Source of the DNA: Bin87 sp965261195 | GTDB taxonomy: Bacteria; Chloroflexota; Dehalococcoidia; Lucifugimonadales; UBA3495 | Direction of reading: 5' to 3' | NCBI GenBank assembly: GCA_965261195.1 | Contig: OZ253455.1 | Span: 2,790,001 to 2,854,000, forward strand | DNA: 64,000 nt | Shown here: piece by piece, positions 49,843 through 59,100 of the stretch | Numbering within the stretch: position 1 is the stretch's first letter | Layout: each line of letters begins with the position of its first letter | Notes under the pieces: generated by a model | The model's database searches: none | Told to the model about the DNA's origin: nothing | The model's input: only the letters and a program-made list of their open reading frames with translations | Program-made: the position numbers and the translations under genes

Positions 49843-49946
49843 TGGCGCATTATAGCGCAGGCGAGGCTATGGCAGCGTTCCTTTGCCGGCGGTGGGCTTA
49901 CCGTAATGGCAGTGGGTTGAGCCGGAGCAGACCGGGGATGAGCGCG

Positions 49947-51647
49947 TTATGCCGTAGCGGGCGATTCACCGTCAGCAACCAAATCGGCATCAGACTCCAC
50001 ACCCGCAGCTTCTACGCCGGCATCCTCCTCTGCAGGTACGTCAGCCGTCTCGGCGCTGGTCGTATCCTCCACGGACGCGTCAGCCGCGCCGGCGTTGGCG
50101 GCATCCACCGGAGATGTGTCATCCATATCGGCGCTGGCGGCATCCACCGGAGATGCGCCAGCCGTCCCGGGACCGGCGGTATTCTCCGTGGGCGCGTCAT
50201 CCATATCGGCGCTGGCGGCATCCACCGGAGATGCGTCATCCATCCCGGCACTGGCGGCATCCTCTGTGGGCGCGTCATCCGTCCCGGCACCGGCGGTATA
50301 TTCGTGCTGATGCTCTTCGAAAACTTTCTGGCCCCGAGTCTTAACGCTGCCGCGATTCCGGTTCACCAGATCGTCAGGCAGCCGTTTGTCATACAAAATG
50401 CTGGTCAGAGAAGGGGGTTGAGGTTCCGCAGCCAAGCCGACGAATTTGACAATATGGACATACACACAGTTCTCCGGCGTATCCGTCTGAGGGTTGCCGT
50501 CCGCATAGGCTATTTGCGTACCCGGGAAAGACTTGCTGAATTCCTCACGCTTGAGCTGGTCTTCGATATCTTCCCGAATTTCTTTTACCTCGTAATCTTC
50601 CAAAGGCATTGTGACGTAGATTCGCTGCTCGTTATCGTGGGTGCCGAGAGCAAAGGAAGCGGACTTCGCGAAACGATTTTCAGGCTCGGCAATTTCAAAG
50701 ATGCGGTCTTTGATTTTTTGAGCCAGCTTGCTCATCGCCCTGTTGTGATTTTCAGGGGATTGCTTGCCGTTTCTTTGACGCAATGCCTCGCGGTTAATGA
50801 TGGGAATTTCTGTGTTCTCCACAACAATCCACCGGCTGCCGGTAATGTTGAACACGGAGGTTACCTCCGCAAGGCTGCCAGCAGCGGCTTCATACTTGAA
50901 ACAGGCTTCTACGGCGGCCAGGGAAGTAATCAACGACTCGTCAAGCTGATTGAAATCGGCGCCCATACGGTTGTCGGAAAGTAAGACGGCGATATCCTTG
51001 CCATCCTTGCGCAGCATTGCGGTGGCTTCGTCCCAGATCTCACGCTCTCTAATGTTTCTGTGCAAACCCCGGTCCTCCGGAAAACAGACGATGGGCAGAA
51101 TGCTGGCTTCAGGAAAGCGCTTGGTCACAATGTCGTGGAGCACATAGGACAGCATGGCGTGTCCGCCGAACCCAATCCATTCCAATATTACTTGCGGCTC
51201 CGTGCCGGCGATGAGGGACTGACGCTCCATTTTCTCGACCATCCTCTCCATGTCGCGCTCAATGGCGCCGTAGTGACTTTCGTACTGGTCCACCCGACGC
51301 AGAAAGCCCTCGGAGAACGGCAAGTATTCGGGAACTATTATCTTGTCGGCAATGTCGGCTTTGGCAGCCTCCTCCCGCAGTTGGTTAATATTGACCTGGT
51401 TGCAGTCGTACAACAGCATACTCTGGATGCGGGTGGCGCAATTCATGGCGTCCATCCTCTTGTGATACAGCTGGGCCCGCTTCAGGCCGGTGGTACCCAC
51501 CGACACCGACACAATGGGCGCAGTGCCGGAGCCGGCCACATCCTCCAGGGTGCCCAACCGTACTCCCGGTTCGACAATAGACGACTGCCCGTTGTCGTTG
51601 CGCCTATTGCGGTTCCGTGGCCGCGGGGAGAAAGGATTCCACATCAT
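49947..51647 (-). CDS. Divergent tubulin/FtsZ-like protein with repetitive acidic tail
   Basis: 566 residues; AGGAGG fits the second ATG (51644) best. Residues about 44-350 read like a tubulin/FtsZ GTPase: a T1-like SVGTTGLKRAQL (49-60), a strand with LLYDCNQVN (78-86), a T4-like glycine loop IGFGGHAML (158-166), LPIVCFPEDRG (184-193), DIAVLLSDNRMG (218-229, like FtsZ NDKL), and AEVTSVFNITGS (260-271) at the T7 position. Residues 453-543 are seven tandem 13-residue repeats (type SADMDDTSPVDAA), giving a long acidic disordered tail. The VWA coiled-coil gene lies 32 bases upstream in the same transcript. The glycine loop is poorer than in true FtsZ, so GTP binding is uncertain. Confidence 0.65.
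   Translation of the reverse strand: MMWNPFSPRPRNRNRRNDNGQSSIVEPGVRLGTLEDVAGSGTAPIVSVSVGTTGLKRAQLYHKRMDAMNCATRIQSMLLYDCNQVNINQLREEAAKADIADKIIVPEYLPFSEGFLRRVDQYESHYGAIERDMERMVEKMERQSLIAGTEPQVILEWIGFGGHAMLSYVLHDIVTKRFPEASILPIVCFPEDRGLHRNIREREIWDEATAMLRKDGKDIAVLLSDNRMGADFNQLDESLITSLAAVEACFKYEAAAGSLAEVTSVFNITGSRWIVVENTEIPIINREALRQRNGKQSPENHNRAMSKLAQKIKDRIFEIAEPENRFAKSASFALGTHDNEQRIYVTMPLEDYEVKEIREDIEDQLKREEFSKSFPGTQIAYADGNPQTDTPENCVYVHIVKFVGLAAEPQPPSLTSILYDKRLPDDLVNRNRGSVKTRGQKVFEEHQHEYTAGAGTDDAPTEDAASAGMDDASPVDAASADMDDAPTENTAGPGTAGASPVDAASADMDDTSPVDAANAGAADASVEDTTSAETADVPAEEDAGVEAAGVESDADLVADGESPATA
50019..50291 (-). repeat. 39-bp coding tandem repeat (seven copies) in tubulin-like gene
   Basis: Seven imperfect 39-bp units encode 13-residue repeats at residues 453-543 of the tubulin-like protein. 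Units such as SAGMDDASPVDAA and SADMDDTSPVDAA differ by few bases, indicating recent expansion. All units are acidic with no aromatic residues. Confidence 0.9.
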
Positions 51648-51679
51648 AACCCTCCTGTCTTTTCTGCATTCCGGGGAAG

Positions 51680-52576
51680 TTATTTGGCCGCCTGAAAGTC
51701 ACCGCTCGTTGCCTGGGCAACTTTCGCCATCAGCGCATAGTCTGCCAAATCGCCAAAAGCTACGGTGTCAACCGGGATATTCGCCCCTCGAATTGTGGTG
51801 ATTGTCGTGGCGTCTATGAACCCATGCCCATCGCTCAGCAGCACAATCCGTTTGTTGACATTAGGTTCATCCTTGATGGAATCAAAGGCGGTTTGCAGTG
51901 CCAAATTAATGTCTGTGCCGCCGTGTTCCGCCTTAATTGCCCCGATGGCGTATTCCCAGGGGGCGGACGCCGGGTCAGTGAAATTGAACAGCGTCGTGTA
52001 CGAATCGCCGAAAAGCATGATGGACAGCTGCGCGTTCACCGTCGGCTTCTGCTGCATTTCCTGCAAGGTTTCCTGCACTTTCACAATCTCACCAACCATT
52101 GACCCTGAATCGTCAACCACGAAGATAGTGGTAGTGTTATCTCGCAACAGCTCGGGCAGCACGACTTGCAAACGCCGCGGCTGGTTCAATTCCTTCAAAC
52201 AGGCATCCAGTTCCGCCTCCAGACGGTCGGCGCGCTGGACCAATCCCTTGACGTTATCCTGGCAGTCGACAAGTTCCGCTTTCAGGTCAACGATTTCCTG
52301 CTCCAGGGCCGCCTTCTCTTCGTTAAGCCTCCCGATTTCTGCCGCGTGCTGCTTTTTCAGGTTGGCGATTTGTGTAACCAACACCCCGATCTGAACTTCA
52401 TACTGTGCTTTCTGCTCGGCGATTTCAGCTTTGAGGGCGGCTATTTCGTCATTTTTGCCGTCAATGAAATCCCAGGCCAACCAGCCCAGCACACCGATGA
52501 TGGCCAAGGCCGCCAGAGCAACTAAAACCCATTGCCAGGGGAAGGGGCGACCTTCGGGTATTCTTACCGTAGTCAT
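51680..52576 (-). CDS. Membrane-anchored coiled-coil VWA protein
   Basis: 298 residues. One transmembrane helix at about 15-34 (WQWVLVALAALAIIGVLGWL), a coiled coil at about 42-132 (DEIAALKAEIAEQKAQ through LEAELDACLKELN), then a VWA domain at 146-298 with a full MIDAS: IFVVDDSGSM, HGGTDINLAL, IVLLSDGHG. First gene of a two-gene unit with the tubulin-like protein, behind a near-consensus promoter. VWA proteins are reported partners of one prokaryotic FtsZ-like family, which supports a joint membrane-associated function. Confidence 0.85.
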   Translation of the reverse strand: MTTVRIPEGRPFPWQWVLVALAALAIIGVLGWLAWDFIDGKNDEIAALKAEIAEQKAQYEVQIGVLVTQIANLKKQHAAEIGRLNEEKAALEQEIVDLKAELVDCQDNVKGLVQRADRLEAELDACLKELNQPRRLQVVLPELLRDNTTTIFVVDDSGSMVGEIVKVQETLQEMQQKPTVNAQLSIMLFGDSYTTLFNFTDPASAPWEYAIGAIKAEHGGTDINLALQTAFDSIKDEPNVNKRIVLLSDGHGFIDATTITTIRGANIPVDTVAFGDLADYALMAKVAQATSGDFQAAK

Positions 52577-53000
52577 TGCTACCTCTGCATAGCGAACAAT
52601 CCGGAAAAGGATTGCCGCATCGGATCAGGATGGTTATCGCGAAAAGGTGGGGATTCTCCCGCCGGAAAGCCGTAAGAGAATGTTAGTTCTAATATCATAT
52701 TTTACCCCCTCCCCCCCATATGTCAACCCAGTATCAGTATTTAATTTATTGATAATGCTAACGCGTTCGGCGCAACTGATCGTCAATCACGCCGTCGGCT
52801 CTGCCGTGGTGTGGGAGAGGGCATCTGCTGCCGATTAATCTGCGGAGCAGCGGCGGCGGTTACTGCTATAATCGCCGGCGTTCCTGGCCCGTCGGCCTTT
52901 CTCCCTCGTTGTTAGTGAACTCTGTGGATACCTTTATGAGACGCCGGTTTGGTATCGGTGGCGCATTGCGCCGGTTTTGCGCCCGGTTTTGCGCCCATTG
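52577..53000. other. 424-base intergenic region
   Basis: It separates the minus-strand VWA-tubulin unit from a plus-strand MFS gene. It holds the promoter at 52699-52726, an AT-rich stretch (about 52730-52760) and, on the plus strand, a TATAAT at 52867-52872 without a good -35, which may serve the MFS gene. Directly before that gene the sequence GGTTTTGCGCCC is repeated. No credible ORF. Confidence 0.6.
52699..52726 (-). promoter_or_regulatory. Sigma-70-like promoter of the VWA-tubulin unit
   Basis: On the minus strand: TTGACA (52726-52721), a 16-base spacer, TAAAAT (52704-52699). The -35 is perfect and the -10 has one mismatch. The spacer is unusually G-rich (a run of seven G, A, five G). 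Transcription would start near 52692, leaving a leader of about 115 bases before ATG 52576. Confidence 0.6.
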
Positions 53001-54320
53001 ATGCGTGCGCTGCAGTCTCGGACGGCTCGTAACATTCCCTTCTACTATGGCTGGGTAATCCTGGGGTTGACCGGGATAGCCTCCTACTCCGCGCGGCCAT
53101 TGATGTCGGTGGCGGTGCTGACGGTTTTCGTGGTGCCGATGGAGGAGTCCTTTGGCTGGTCGCGGACGCAGGTGGCCGGCGCGGTGAGCCTGGGCGGTGT
53201 GTTTGCCGTGGTGCTGTCGCCGGTGGTTGGCCCATTGATCGACCGCTACGGTTCCGGGCTGGTGGTCGGGGTGTCATCGGGCATTGCCGGAATCTGCGCC
53301 ATCGGACTCGGCATGGTCAATCAGGTTTGGCTGTTCTATCTGATCTACGTGCCGGGTCGGGCGGCGTTTGCCAGCCCGCTGGAATTGGGCACATCCACGG
53401 CGGTGAGCAACTGGTTTATCCGGCGGCGGCCCTTTGCGCTGGCGATGAACCACGTGTTGCAGGGCTCCGGGCTGGCGATAATGCCGCTGGCCGCCCAGGT
53501 TATGATTGGGGTGTGGAGCTGGCCGACGGCGTGGTATGCCCTGGGAATCTGGACGCTGGCCATCGGCGTAGCGCCGGCAATTCTGCTGATGGGACGGCGG
53601 CCCGAGGATCTGGCGCTGCTGCCCGACGGTGACCGGCCGGCGCCGAATAGCGGCCCCGCGCCTGGTGGCCGACGTCCCCAAACCAGCGCCGAGGAAATCA
53701 ATTTCACATTGCGCCAGGCAATGCGTACCCGGGCGTTCTGGCTGATGATGCTGTTTGCCTTCGCCGGCTTTATCGTGCAGGCCGGGGTGTCGCTGCACCA
53801 GGTGCCCCATTTCATCGACCAGGGTGTGCCGGGCTCCATAGCAGTATGGACAGCCAGCGCCTTTGCCATCTCACAGGTTCCGGCCAGCCTGCTGTGGTCG
53901 GCGCTCTGCCAGCGGTTCCCGATGCGGGTAATGATGCCGGCAGCGGGACTGGTGGTGAGCGGCGGCGCCGTGGTTACGGCCTTCGCCGACAACATTGGGG
54001 CTGGCGTAACCGGGGCGTTCATTCTGGGATTTGGCGTGGGCGGGTTGCACATCATCAGCCGGCTGGCCTGGGCCGACTATTTCGGACGGCTGCATCTGGG
54101 CGCGATACGGGCCTGGGGTCTGGCGGCGCAGGTAGCCGGGCAAGCGTTGGGGCCGATACTGGCGGGCATCGTAGTGGACCGAGTGGATAGCTACCTGCCG
54201 GTGTTTATAGCCTTCGGCATCAACCTGGGAGTTGTTGCGTTGCTGATGTTCACGGCCCCACCGCCCAGCCGCCAACAGGCTGACGGAGGGCAGAGCATAG
54301 CCGGGGGAGAGGCGGGATGA
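53001..54320 (+). CDS. MFS transporter, MCT-like
   Basis: 439 residues from ATG 53001 (TTG 52977 is an in-frame alternative). About twelve helices, the first beginning FYYGWVILGLTGIASYS as in monocarboxylate-type transporters. The loop PLIDRYGSGLVVGVS is the MFS DRxG motif. The central hydrophilic loop (about 195-240) is Pro/Gly/Arg-rich. It resembles the MFS gene at 29763 in its start (HYGWIIIGIL) but is not closely similar overall. Substrate unknown. Confidence 0.88.
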   Translation: MRALQSRTARNIPFYYGWVILGLTGIASYSARPLMSVAVLTVFVVPMEESFGWSRTQVAGAVSLGGVFAVVLSPVVGPLIDRYGSGLVVGVSSGIAGICAIGLGMVNQVWLFYLIYVPGRAAFASPLELGTSTAVSNWFIRRRPFALAMNHVLQGSGLAIMPLAAQVMIGVWSWPTAWYALGIWTLAIGVAPAILLMGRRPEDLALLPDGDRPAPNSGPAPGGRRPQTSAEEINFTLRQAMRTRAFWLMMLFAFAGFIVQAGVSLHQVPHFIDQGVPGSIAVWTASAFAISQVPASLLWSALCQRFPMRVMMPAAGLVVSGGAVVTAFADNIGAGVTGAFILGFGVGGLHIISRLAWADYFGRLHLGAIRAWGLAAQVAGQALGPILAGIVVDRVDSYLPVFIAFGINLGVVALLMFTAPPPSRQQADGGQSIAGGEAG

Positions 54321-54329
54321 CGGGAGTGA

Positions 54330-54977
54330 TTACCCAAACAGCCGAGCGAGCCAGGCCAAGAATTTCTGACAGATCTGGCCATTGGTTTCCAAATCACCTT
54401 CACGTACAGCTAGACCCATAAGGCTCGGAAACTTCCGAGTTGCCAGCCAGGCGTGGACCTGGGATTTGGTGACCTTATGGTTCTCAAATTTTCGGTCCTG
54501 GGACGGTATATCATTAATATAACTTTGCGCTAGCGGCCAGACTAAATCCACTGCCGGTATCATCAGTTTTACGAAGTCTTCAATTTCGCCTTCGGAAACA
54601 TTGTCAGGCATTACCCAAACTCCAATCCGGGGACTGCCGATCTGCAAGTTTTCCGCGATGATGGTGCCGCCCTCGTCTAGAGACGATGGAATTGGGATTT
54701 GGCCGTTGGCAGCGATAATCCGGCCCGTTACCTCGCTCCAACGTTGAAGGGGATTAGAATCAGCATCCACCAAGAATCCGACCGCGGGCAAGTCTTGTTG
54801 ATTGACGTATCCTGTTATCGAGTTCAGCAGTCCGGTAAGCCCCTTGGCATCGTGGAAAGCGAATGCCGTTTCAAGTTGCGGAGTAGCCTGCCGACATAAA
54901 TGAAGTACCAAGTGCTGGTCGTTCTGCCCCTCGACTACCAGCAGCCCTGGGGCGGGGTTGTTATTAGCGGGTGTCAT
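54330..54977 (-). CDS. DUF3226 (TOPRIM-fold-like) protein, partner of ATPase
   Basis: 215 residues. The DUF3226 pattern is visible: VVEGQNDQHLVLHL (Glu of the TOPRIM-like first strand), VGFLVDADSNPLQRW (DxD of the second), RIGVWVMPDNVSEGEIEDFVKLMIP (D and ExE), and KSQVHAWLATRK. These acidic residues are arranged as in OLD-type nucleases. It starts three bases after the stop of an AAA ATPase gene, so the two form an operon like split OLD or PARIS systems. Predicted metal-dependent nuclease or toxin moiety. Confidence 0.8.
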   Translation of the reverse strand: MTPANNNPAPGLLVVEGQNDQHLVLHLCRQATPQLETAFAFHDAKGLTGLLNSITGYVNQQDLPAVGFLVDADSNPLQRWSEVTGRIIAANGQIPIPSSLDEGGTIIAENLQIGSPRIGVWVMPDNVSEGEIEDFVKLMIPAVDLVWPLAQSYINDIPSQDRKFENHKVTKSQVHAWLATRKFPSLMGLAVREGDLETNGQICQKFLAWLARLFG

Positions 54978-54980
54978 CCA

Positions 54981-56105
54981 CTAACGCACTTCGATACGAT
55001 GCTCGGTGGCAATGGCGAGTTCAGACTCTGTGTATTCAACCGCACGGAGGTTATAAAGGTTCCGTTGGATGCGATATAGCATCCCCTCCACGTCCTCCAG
55101 TTCGTTGGCAGCCTGGGTAAATCCGGCCACGCAGTCCCAGCTGTGGGTTGTGGCTATGACCTGCACGTTGTTGCGCTCTGCGGTTTGCAGGATCATTTTC
55201 CAGAACTTGGCCTGGATGGAGTGGTGGATTCCGTTTTCCGCTTCATCGATCAGGAGAAAACCGTTGTTGCTGTTGGCGAGGGCCAACGCTATGGCAAAAG
55301 AGCGCACGGCGCCGTCCCCGAAGCTCCGCAACGGAACGGGATTAGCTTGGCCTTCGACCTTGACCAAGACCCGCCGCCCAGACCTCGGCCCGTTCCTGAC
55401 GCCAGAGTCCACCATCGCGACACGCTCAACAGGGACATTAGCCACTATATTCAACGCAGCAATAGCCTGTTCTTCCTGGGCGGTCAGCACCACATCATTT
55501 AGATAGCGTTCGACAGTTACATTACTTGGCACATCAGGGCCTAATTTGGTACAGATAAAGTCTGGTGCTAAGAACGTTGCACGGTTAACGCGGCGCGTCA
55601 CCCGCGGGGGAATTGCAATATCGTGTGGACGAAATATGCGCCTAAAATCCCAAACTGTGGTCTCTAGCCCCCACGTTTCATCGTCCGCGAAAAAATCCGC
55701 ATTGCCCTGAGCGAATTCAACGCGGTCTTCATCGGAAAGTTGTGCCCAACGTATTCTAATGGAGTTCGGACTATCGGCTGGGCCGATTGAAATGGCTCTG
55801 TCAACATAGAGACTGTGGCCGTAAAAGAGGCCACTCCAATCAGCTACCGCCTCCTCTTTTCCGTCCGAACCTTGGTCTTTGAATACTTCGTCACTTTTGT
55901 GAAGTATCTCAGCGAGAGTAAAGCGGTCTCCGCCTGTGGCATAGATATGCACGGCTTCGAGCACGGTGGTTTTGCCGACGCCGTTTTTGCCGGTTAGCAG
56001 CGTTACGCGGCCCAGGCGGGGGATCGTCAGTTCGTCGATGCCTCGGAAGTTTTTGATGACGAGGCTGGGCAGATGCAGAGTTGGGTCGGGCGTATCGGAT
56101 GACAT
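54981..56105 (-). CDS. AAA/ABC-type ATPase (OLD-like), predicted defence
   Basis: 374 residues. SMC-like ATPase: LVIKNFRGIDELTI start, Walker A GKNGVGKTT at 39-47, signature-like SFGDGAVRSFAIALAL, Walker B NGFLLIDEAENGIH, and H-loop VIATTHSWDC. This is the AAA_15/AAA_21 type used by OLD and AriA proteins. It is followed at once by the DUF3226 gene. It is somewhat AT-richer than flanking nadE and uvrA, which suggests acquisition. Inferred role: sensor or clamp of a two-gene anti-phage system. Confidence 0.85.
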   Translation of the reverse strand: MSSDTPDPTLHLPSLVIKNFRGIDELTIPRLGRVTLLTGKNGVGKTTVLEAVHIYATGGDRFTLAEILHKSDEVFKDQGSDGKEEAVADWSGLFYGHSLYVDRAISIGPADSPNSIRIRWAQLSDEDRVEFAQGNADFFADDETWGLETTVWDFRRIFRPHDIAIPPRVTRRVNRATFLAPDFICTKLGPDVPSNVTVERYLNDVVLTAQEEQAIAALNIVANVPVERVAMVDSGVRNGPRSGRRVLVKVEGQANPVPLRSFGDGAVRSFAIALALANSNNGFLLIDEAENGIHHSIQAKFWKMILQTAERNNVQVIATTHSWDCVAGFTQAANELEDVEGMLYRIQRNLYNLRAVEYTESELAIATEHRIEVR

Positions 56106-56122
56106 CGGGGTGCATCCTTTGC

Positions 56123-59100
56123 CTAGTCGGCACTGGCGGCCAGCGCCGTTTGGCTTAGCGATTCGCGCAAGTAGCGCCCCGTGTGGCTTTGCTCCACCTC
56201 TGCCAGCAGCTCGGGGGTGCCGCAGGCGAGCAGGTTGCCGCCCTGGTCTCCGGCGCCGGGGCCCAGGTCAATCACCCAGTCGGAGTTCTTGATCAGGTCC
56301 AGGTTGTGCTCGATGAGCAGAACCGAGTTGCCCTGGTCGACCAGGCGGTGCAGCACACGCAGCAGCGCGGCGCAGTCCTCGAAGGACAGGCCGGTGGTGG
56401 GTTCGTCCAGCAGGTAGAAGGTGCGGCCGGTGGCGCGGCGTGACAGTTCAGTGGCCAGCTTGACACGCTGCGCCTCGCCGCCGGACAGCGTAGTGGCCGG
56501 CTGGCCGAGGCGGATGTAGCCCAACCCCACATCCCGCAGCGTCTCCAGCCTGGTCCTGATGCGGGAAAAGTTCCAGAAGAAGTCCAGCGCCGTTTCCACG
56601 GTCATGGCCAGCACGTCGGCGATGGACTGGTCGCGCAGCAGCACTTCCAGCGCCTCACGGTTGTAGCGGCGGCCCTGGCAAACCTCGCAGGGGACGGTAA
56701 CGTCGGGCAGGAACTGCATCTCGATCTGGATGTAACCCTCGCCCTGGCAGGACTCGCAGCGCCCGCCCTTGACATTGAACGAGAAACGACCGGGTTTGTA
56801 GCCCCGGATGCGCGCCTCGGGCAGCGTGGCGAACAGCTCGCGGATGGGTGTAAACGCTCCAGTGTAGGTCGCCGGGTTGCTGCGCGGGGTGCGGCCGATG
56901 GGCGACTGGTCGATGTTGACCACCTTGTCGATGTGCTCGATGCCGCGCACCTCGTCGTGCTCACCGGGGCGGTCGCGGCCCTGGGCGACGGCCTGGGCCA
57001 GACGCTTGTAGAGGATGTCGTACACCAGCGTACTCTTGCCGCTGCCGGACACGCCGGTTACGCAGGCCAGCAGGCCCAGGGGGAACTCCACATCGATGCC
57101 CTTGAGGTTGTTCTCGCGAGCGCCGGTAACGGCGATGAACAGACCGTTGCCGGGCCGGCGTTGCTCGGGCGTGGGGATGCGCTTGCGTCCACTGAGGTAG
57201 GCGCCGGTGAGGGAGGCCTCGTTGGCCATAACGGCGGCCACGTCCCCGGTCGCCACGATGTGGCCGCCGTGCTCGCCGGCGCCGGGGCCAAGGTCAACGA
57301 TGTAATCGGCGGCGCGCATCATGGCGTCGTCGTGCTCCACCACGATGACCGTGTTGCCCATATCGCGCAGACGGGTTAGGGTGCCAATCAGACGGTGGTC
57401 ATCGTGAGGGTGCAGGCCGACGGTGGGCTCGTCGCAAACGTACAGCACACCGGTCAGACCGCTGCCGATTTGCGTGGCGAGACGGACGCGTTGGGCCTCG
57501 CCGCCCGACAACGTGCGCGCAGTGCGGCTCATGGTTACATAGTCCAGCCCAATGCTCTCCAGGAAGTGGAGTCGGCCCTCAATTTCCTTCAGAATCTGGT
57601 CGGCGATGGTCATGTCCCGCGGCGTGAGCGTAGTGGGGCCGGCGGGACGCTGACCGTTCTGGCGGGTGCGGCGAGTTCTGGGCGTCTTTCCGGTTTTGAG
57701 TGTGCTCTCCCCGGCGGCGACGAGTGCCTCAGCGGGTTCGTGGCCGTTGGCGCTGTTGTGCCCGTTGACCGAGCCGTTGGCTGATGATGGCTCGGCATCA
57801 GGTTTGATGCTGCGAATCCACTGCAAGCCCCGTCCGATGGTGAGGCTGCTAACTTCCATTATGTTCTGCCCGCAAACCAGCACGCCCAGAGCTTCGGGGC
57901 GCAGCCGCGCGCCGCTGCAGGAACGGCAAGCTCGCTGGGCCATATACCGCTCAATCTCGCTGCGGGTATGGTCGGATTCGGTTTCCCGGTAGCGGCGTTG
58001 CAGGTTGGGGATGACACCCTCGTAGGTGGTGTTCCAGTTGTAAGTACGACCCCGACCGGTGCGGTGGCGCACTTGCACCTGACGCTTGCCGGCGCCGTAG
58101 AGGATGACGTTGACCTGCTCTTCGGTCAGTTCGCGCACCGGAACTTCCGGCGAGAAATCAAACTCCCTGGCCACCCCTTCCATCATGCTGGCGTACCAGG
58201 CGTTGGCCGCGCCGGAGCGTGCCCAGGGAACCACCGCTCCTTCCAGCAGCGACAGCGAGCGATTCTGAATGACCATGGACGCATCAACTTCCAGCTGGTA
58301 GCCCAGGCCGGTGCAGGTGGAGCAGGCGCCGTGGGGGCTGTTGAAGCTGAAGGTGCGCGGTTCAATCTCGGGGAGGCTGACACCACACGCGACGCAGGCG
58401 AACTGCTCGCTGAACACCAGGTCGTCTTCCCCCTCACGGGCCACGGTGAGCACACCCTCGCCTTCGCGCAGGGCGGTTTCCACCGACTCGGTGACGCGGT
58501 TGGCTTCGGTGTCGCTGCGGATGATGAGACGGTCAACGACAATGTCAATGTAATGCCACTTCTGCTTGTCCAGGGTCAGCGTGTCGGTGTCTTCAACCAG
58601 CATCACCGCGTCGTTGACACGCATACGCACGAAACCGCCCCGTCGTGCCGCCTCAAACACCTCTTTGTGCTCGCCCTTCTTGCGCCGAATCTTGGGCGCC
58701 AGCAGCGTGATGCGCGAGGATTCCGGCAGGTTCAGGATGGCATCCACAATCTGCTGGACGGTTTGCCGGGCCACCGGATTGCCGCACTTGGGGCAGTGGG
58801 GCTTGCCCACCCGCGCGAACAGCAGCCGCAGGTAGTCGTAAATCTCGGTTACCGTACCCACCGTGGAGCGGGGGTTGTGGGACACGCCCTTCTGGTCGAT
58901 TGAAATAGCCGGCGACAGGCCCTCGATGTAATCGACATCGGGCTTGTCCATACGGCCCAGGAACTGGCGGGCATAGGCGGACAGCGATTCTACGTAGCGC
59001 CGTTGCCCCTCCGCATAGATGGTGTCAAAGGCCAGGCTGCTCTTGCCTGAACCCGACACGCCGGTAATCACCACCAGCCGGTCGCGGGGGATGGTCACGT

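Noticed and set aside
48898..49920. Long plus-strand frame opposite nadE
   Set aside because: nadE has both catalytic domains intact on the minus strand; the plus frame is a shadow.
49842..50984. Plus-strand frame with RHRR/GRV-rich repeats opposite the tubulin-like gene tail
   Set aside because: The repeats arise from the 39-bp coding repeats of the minus-strand gene read backwards; no start signal or domain.
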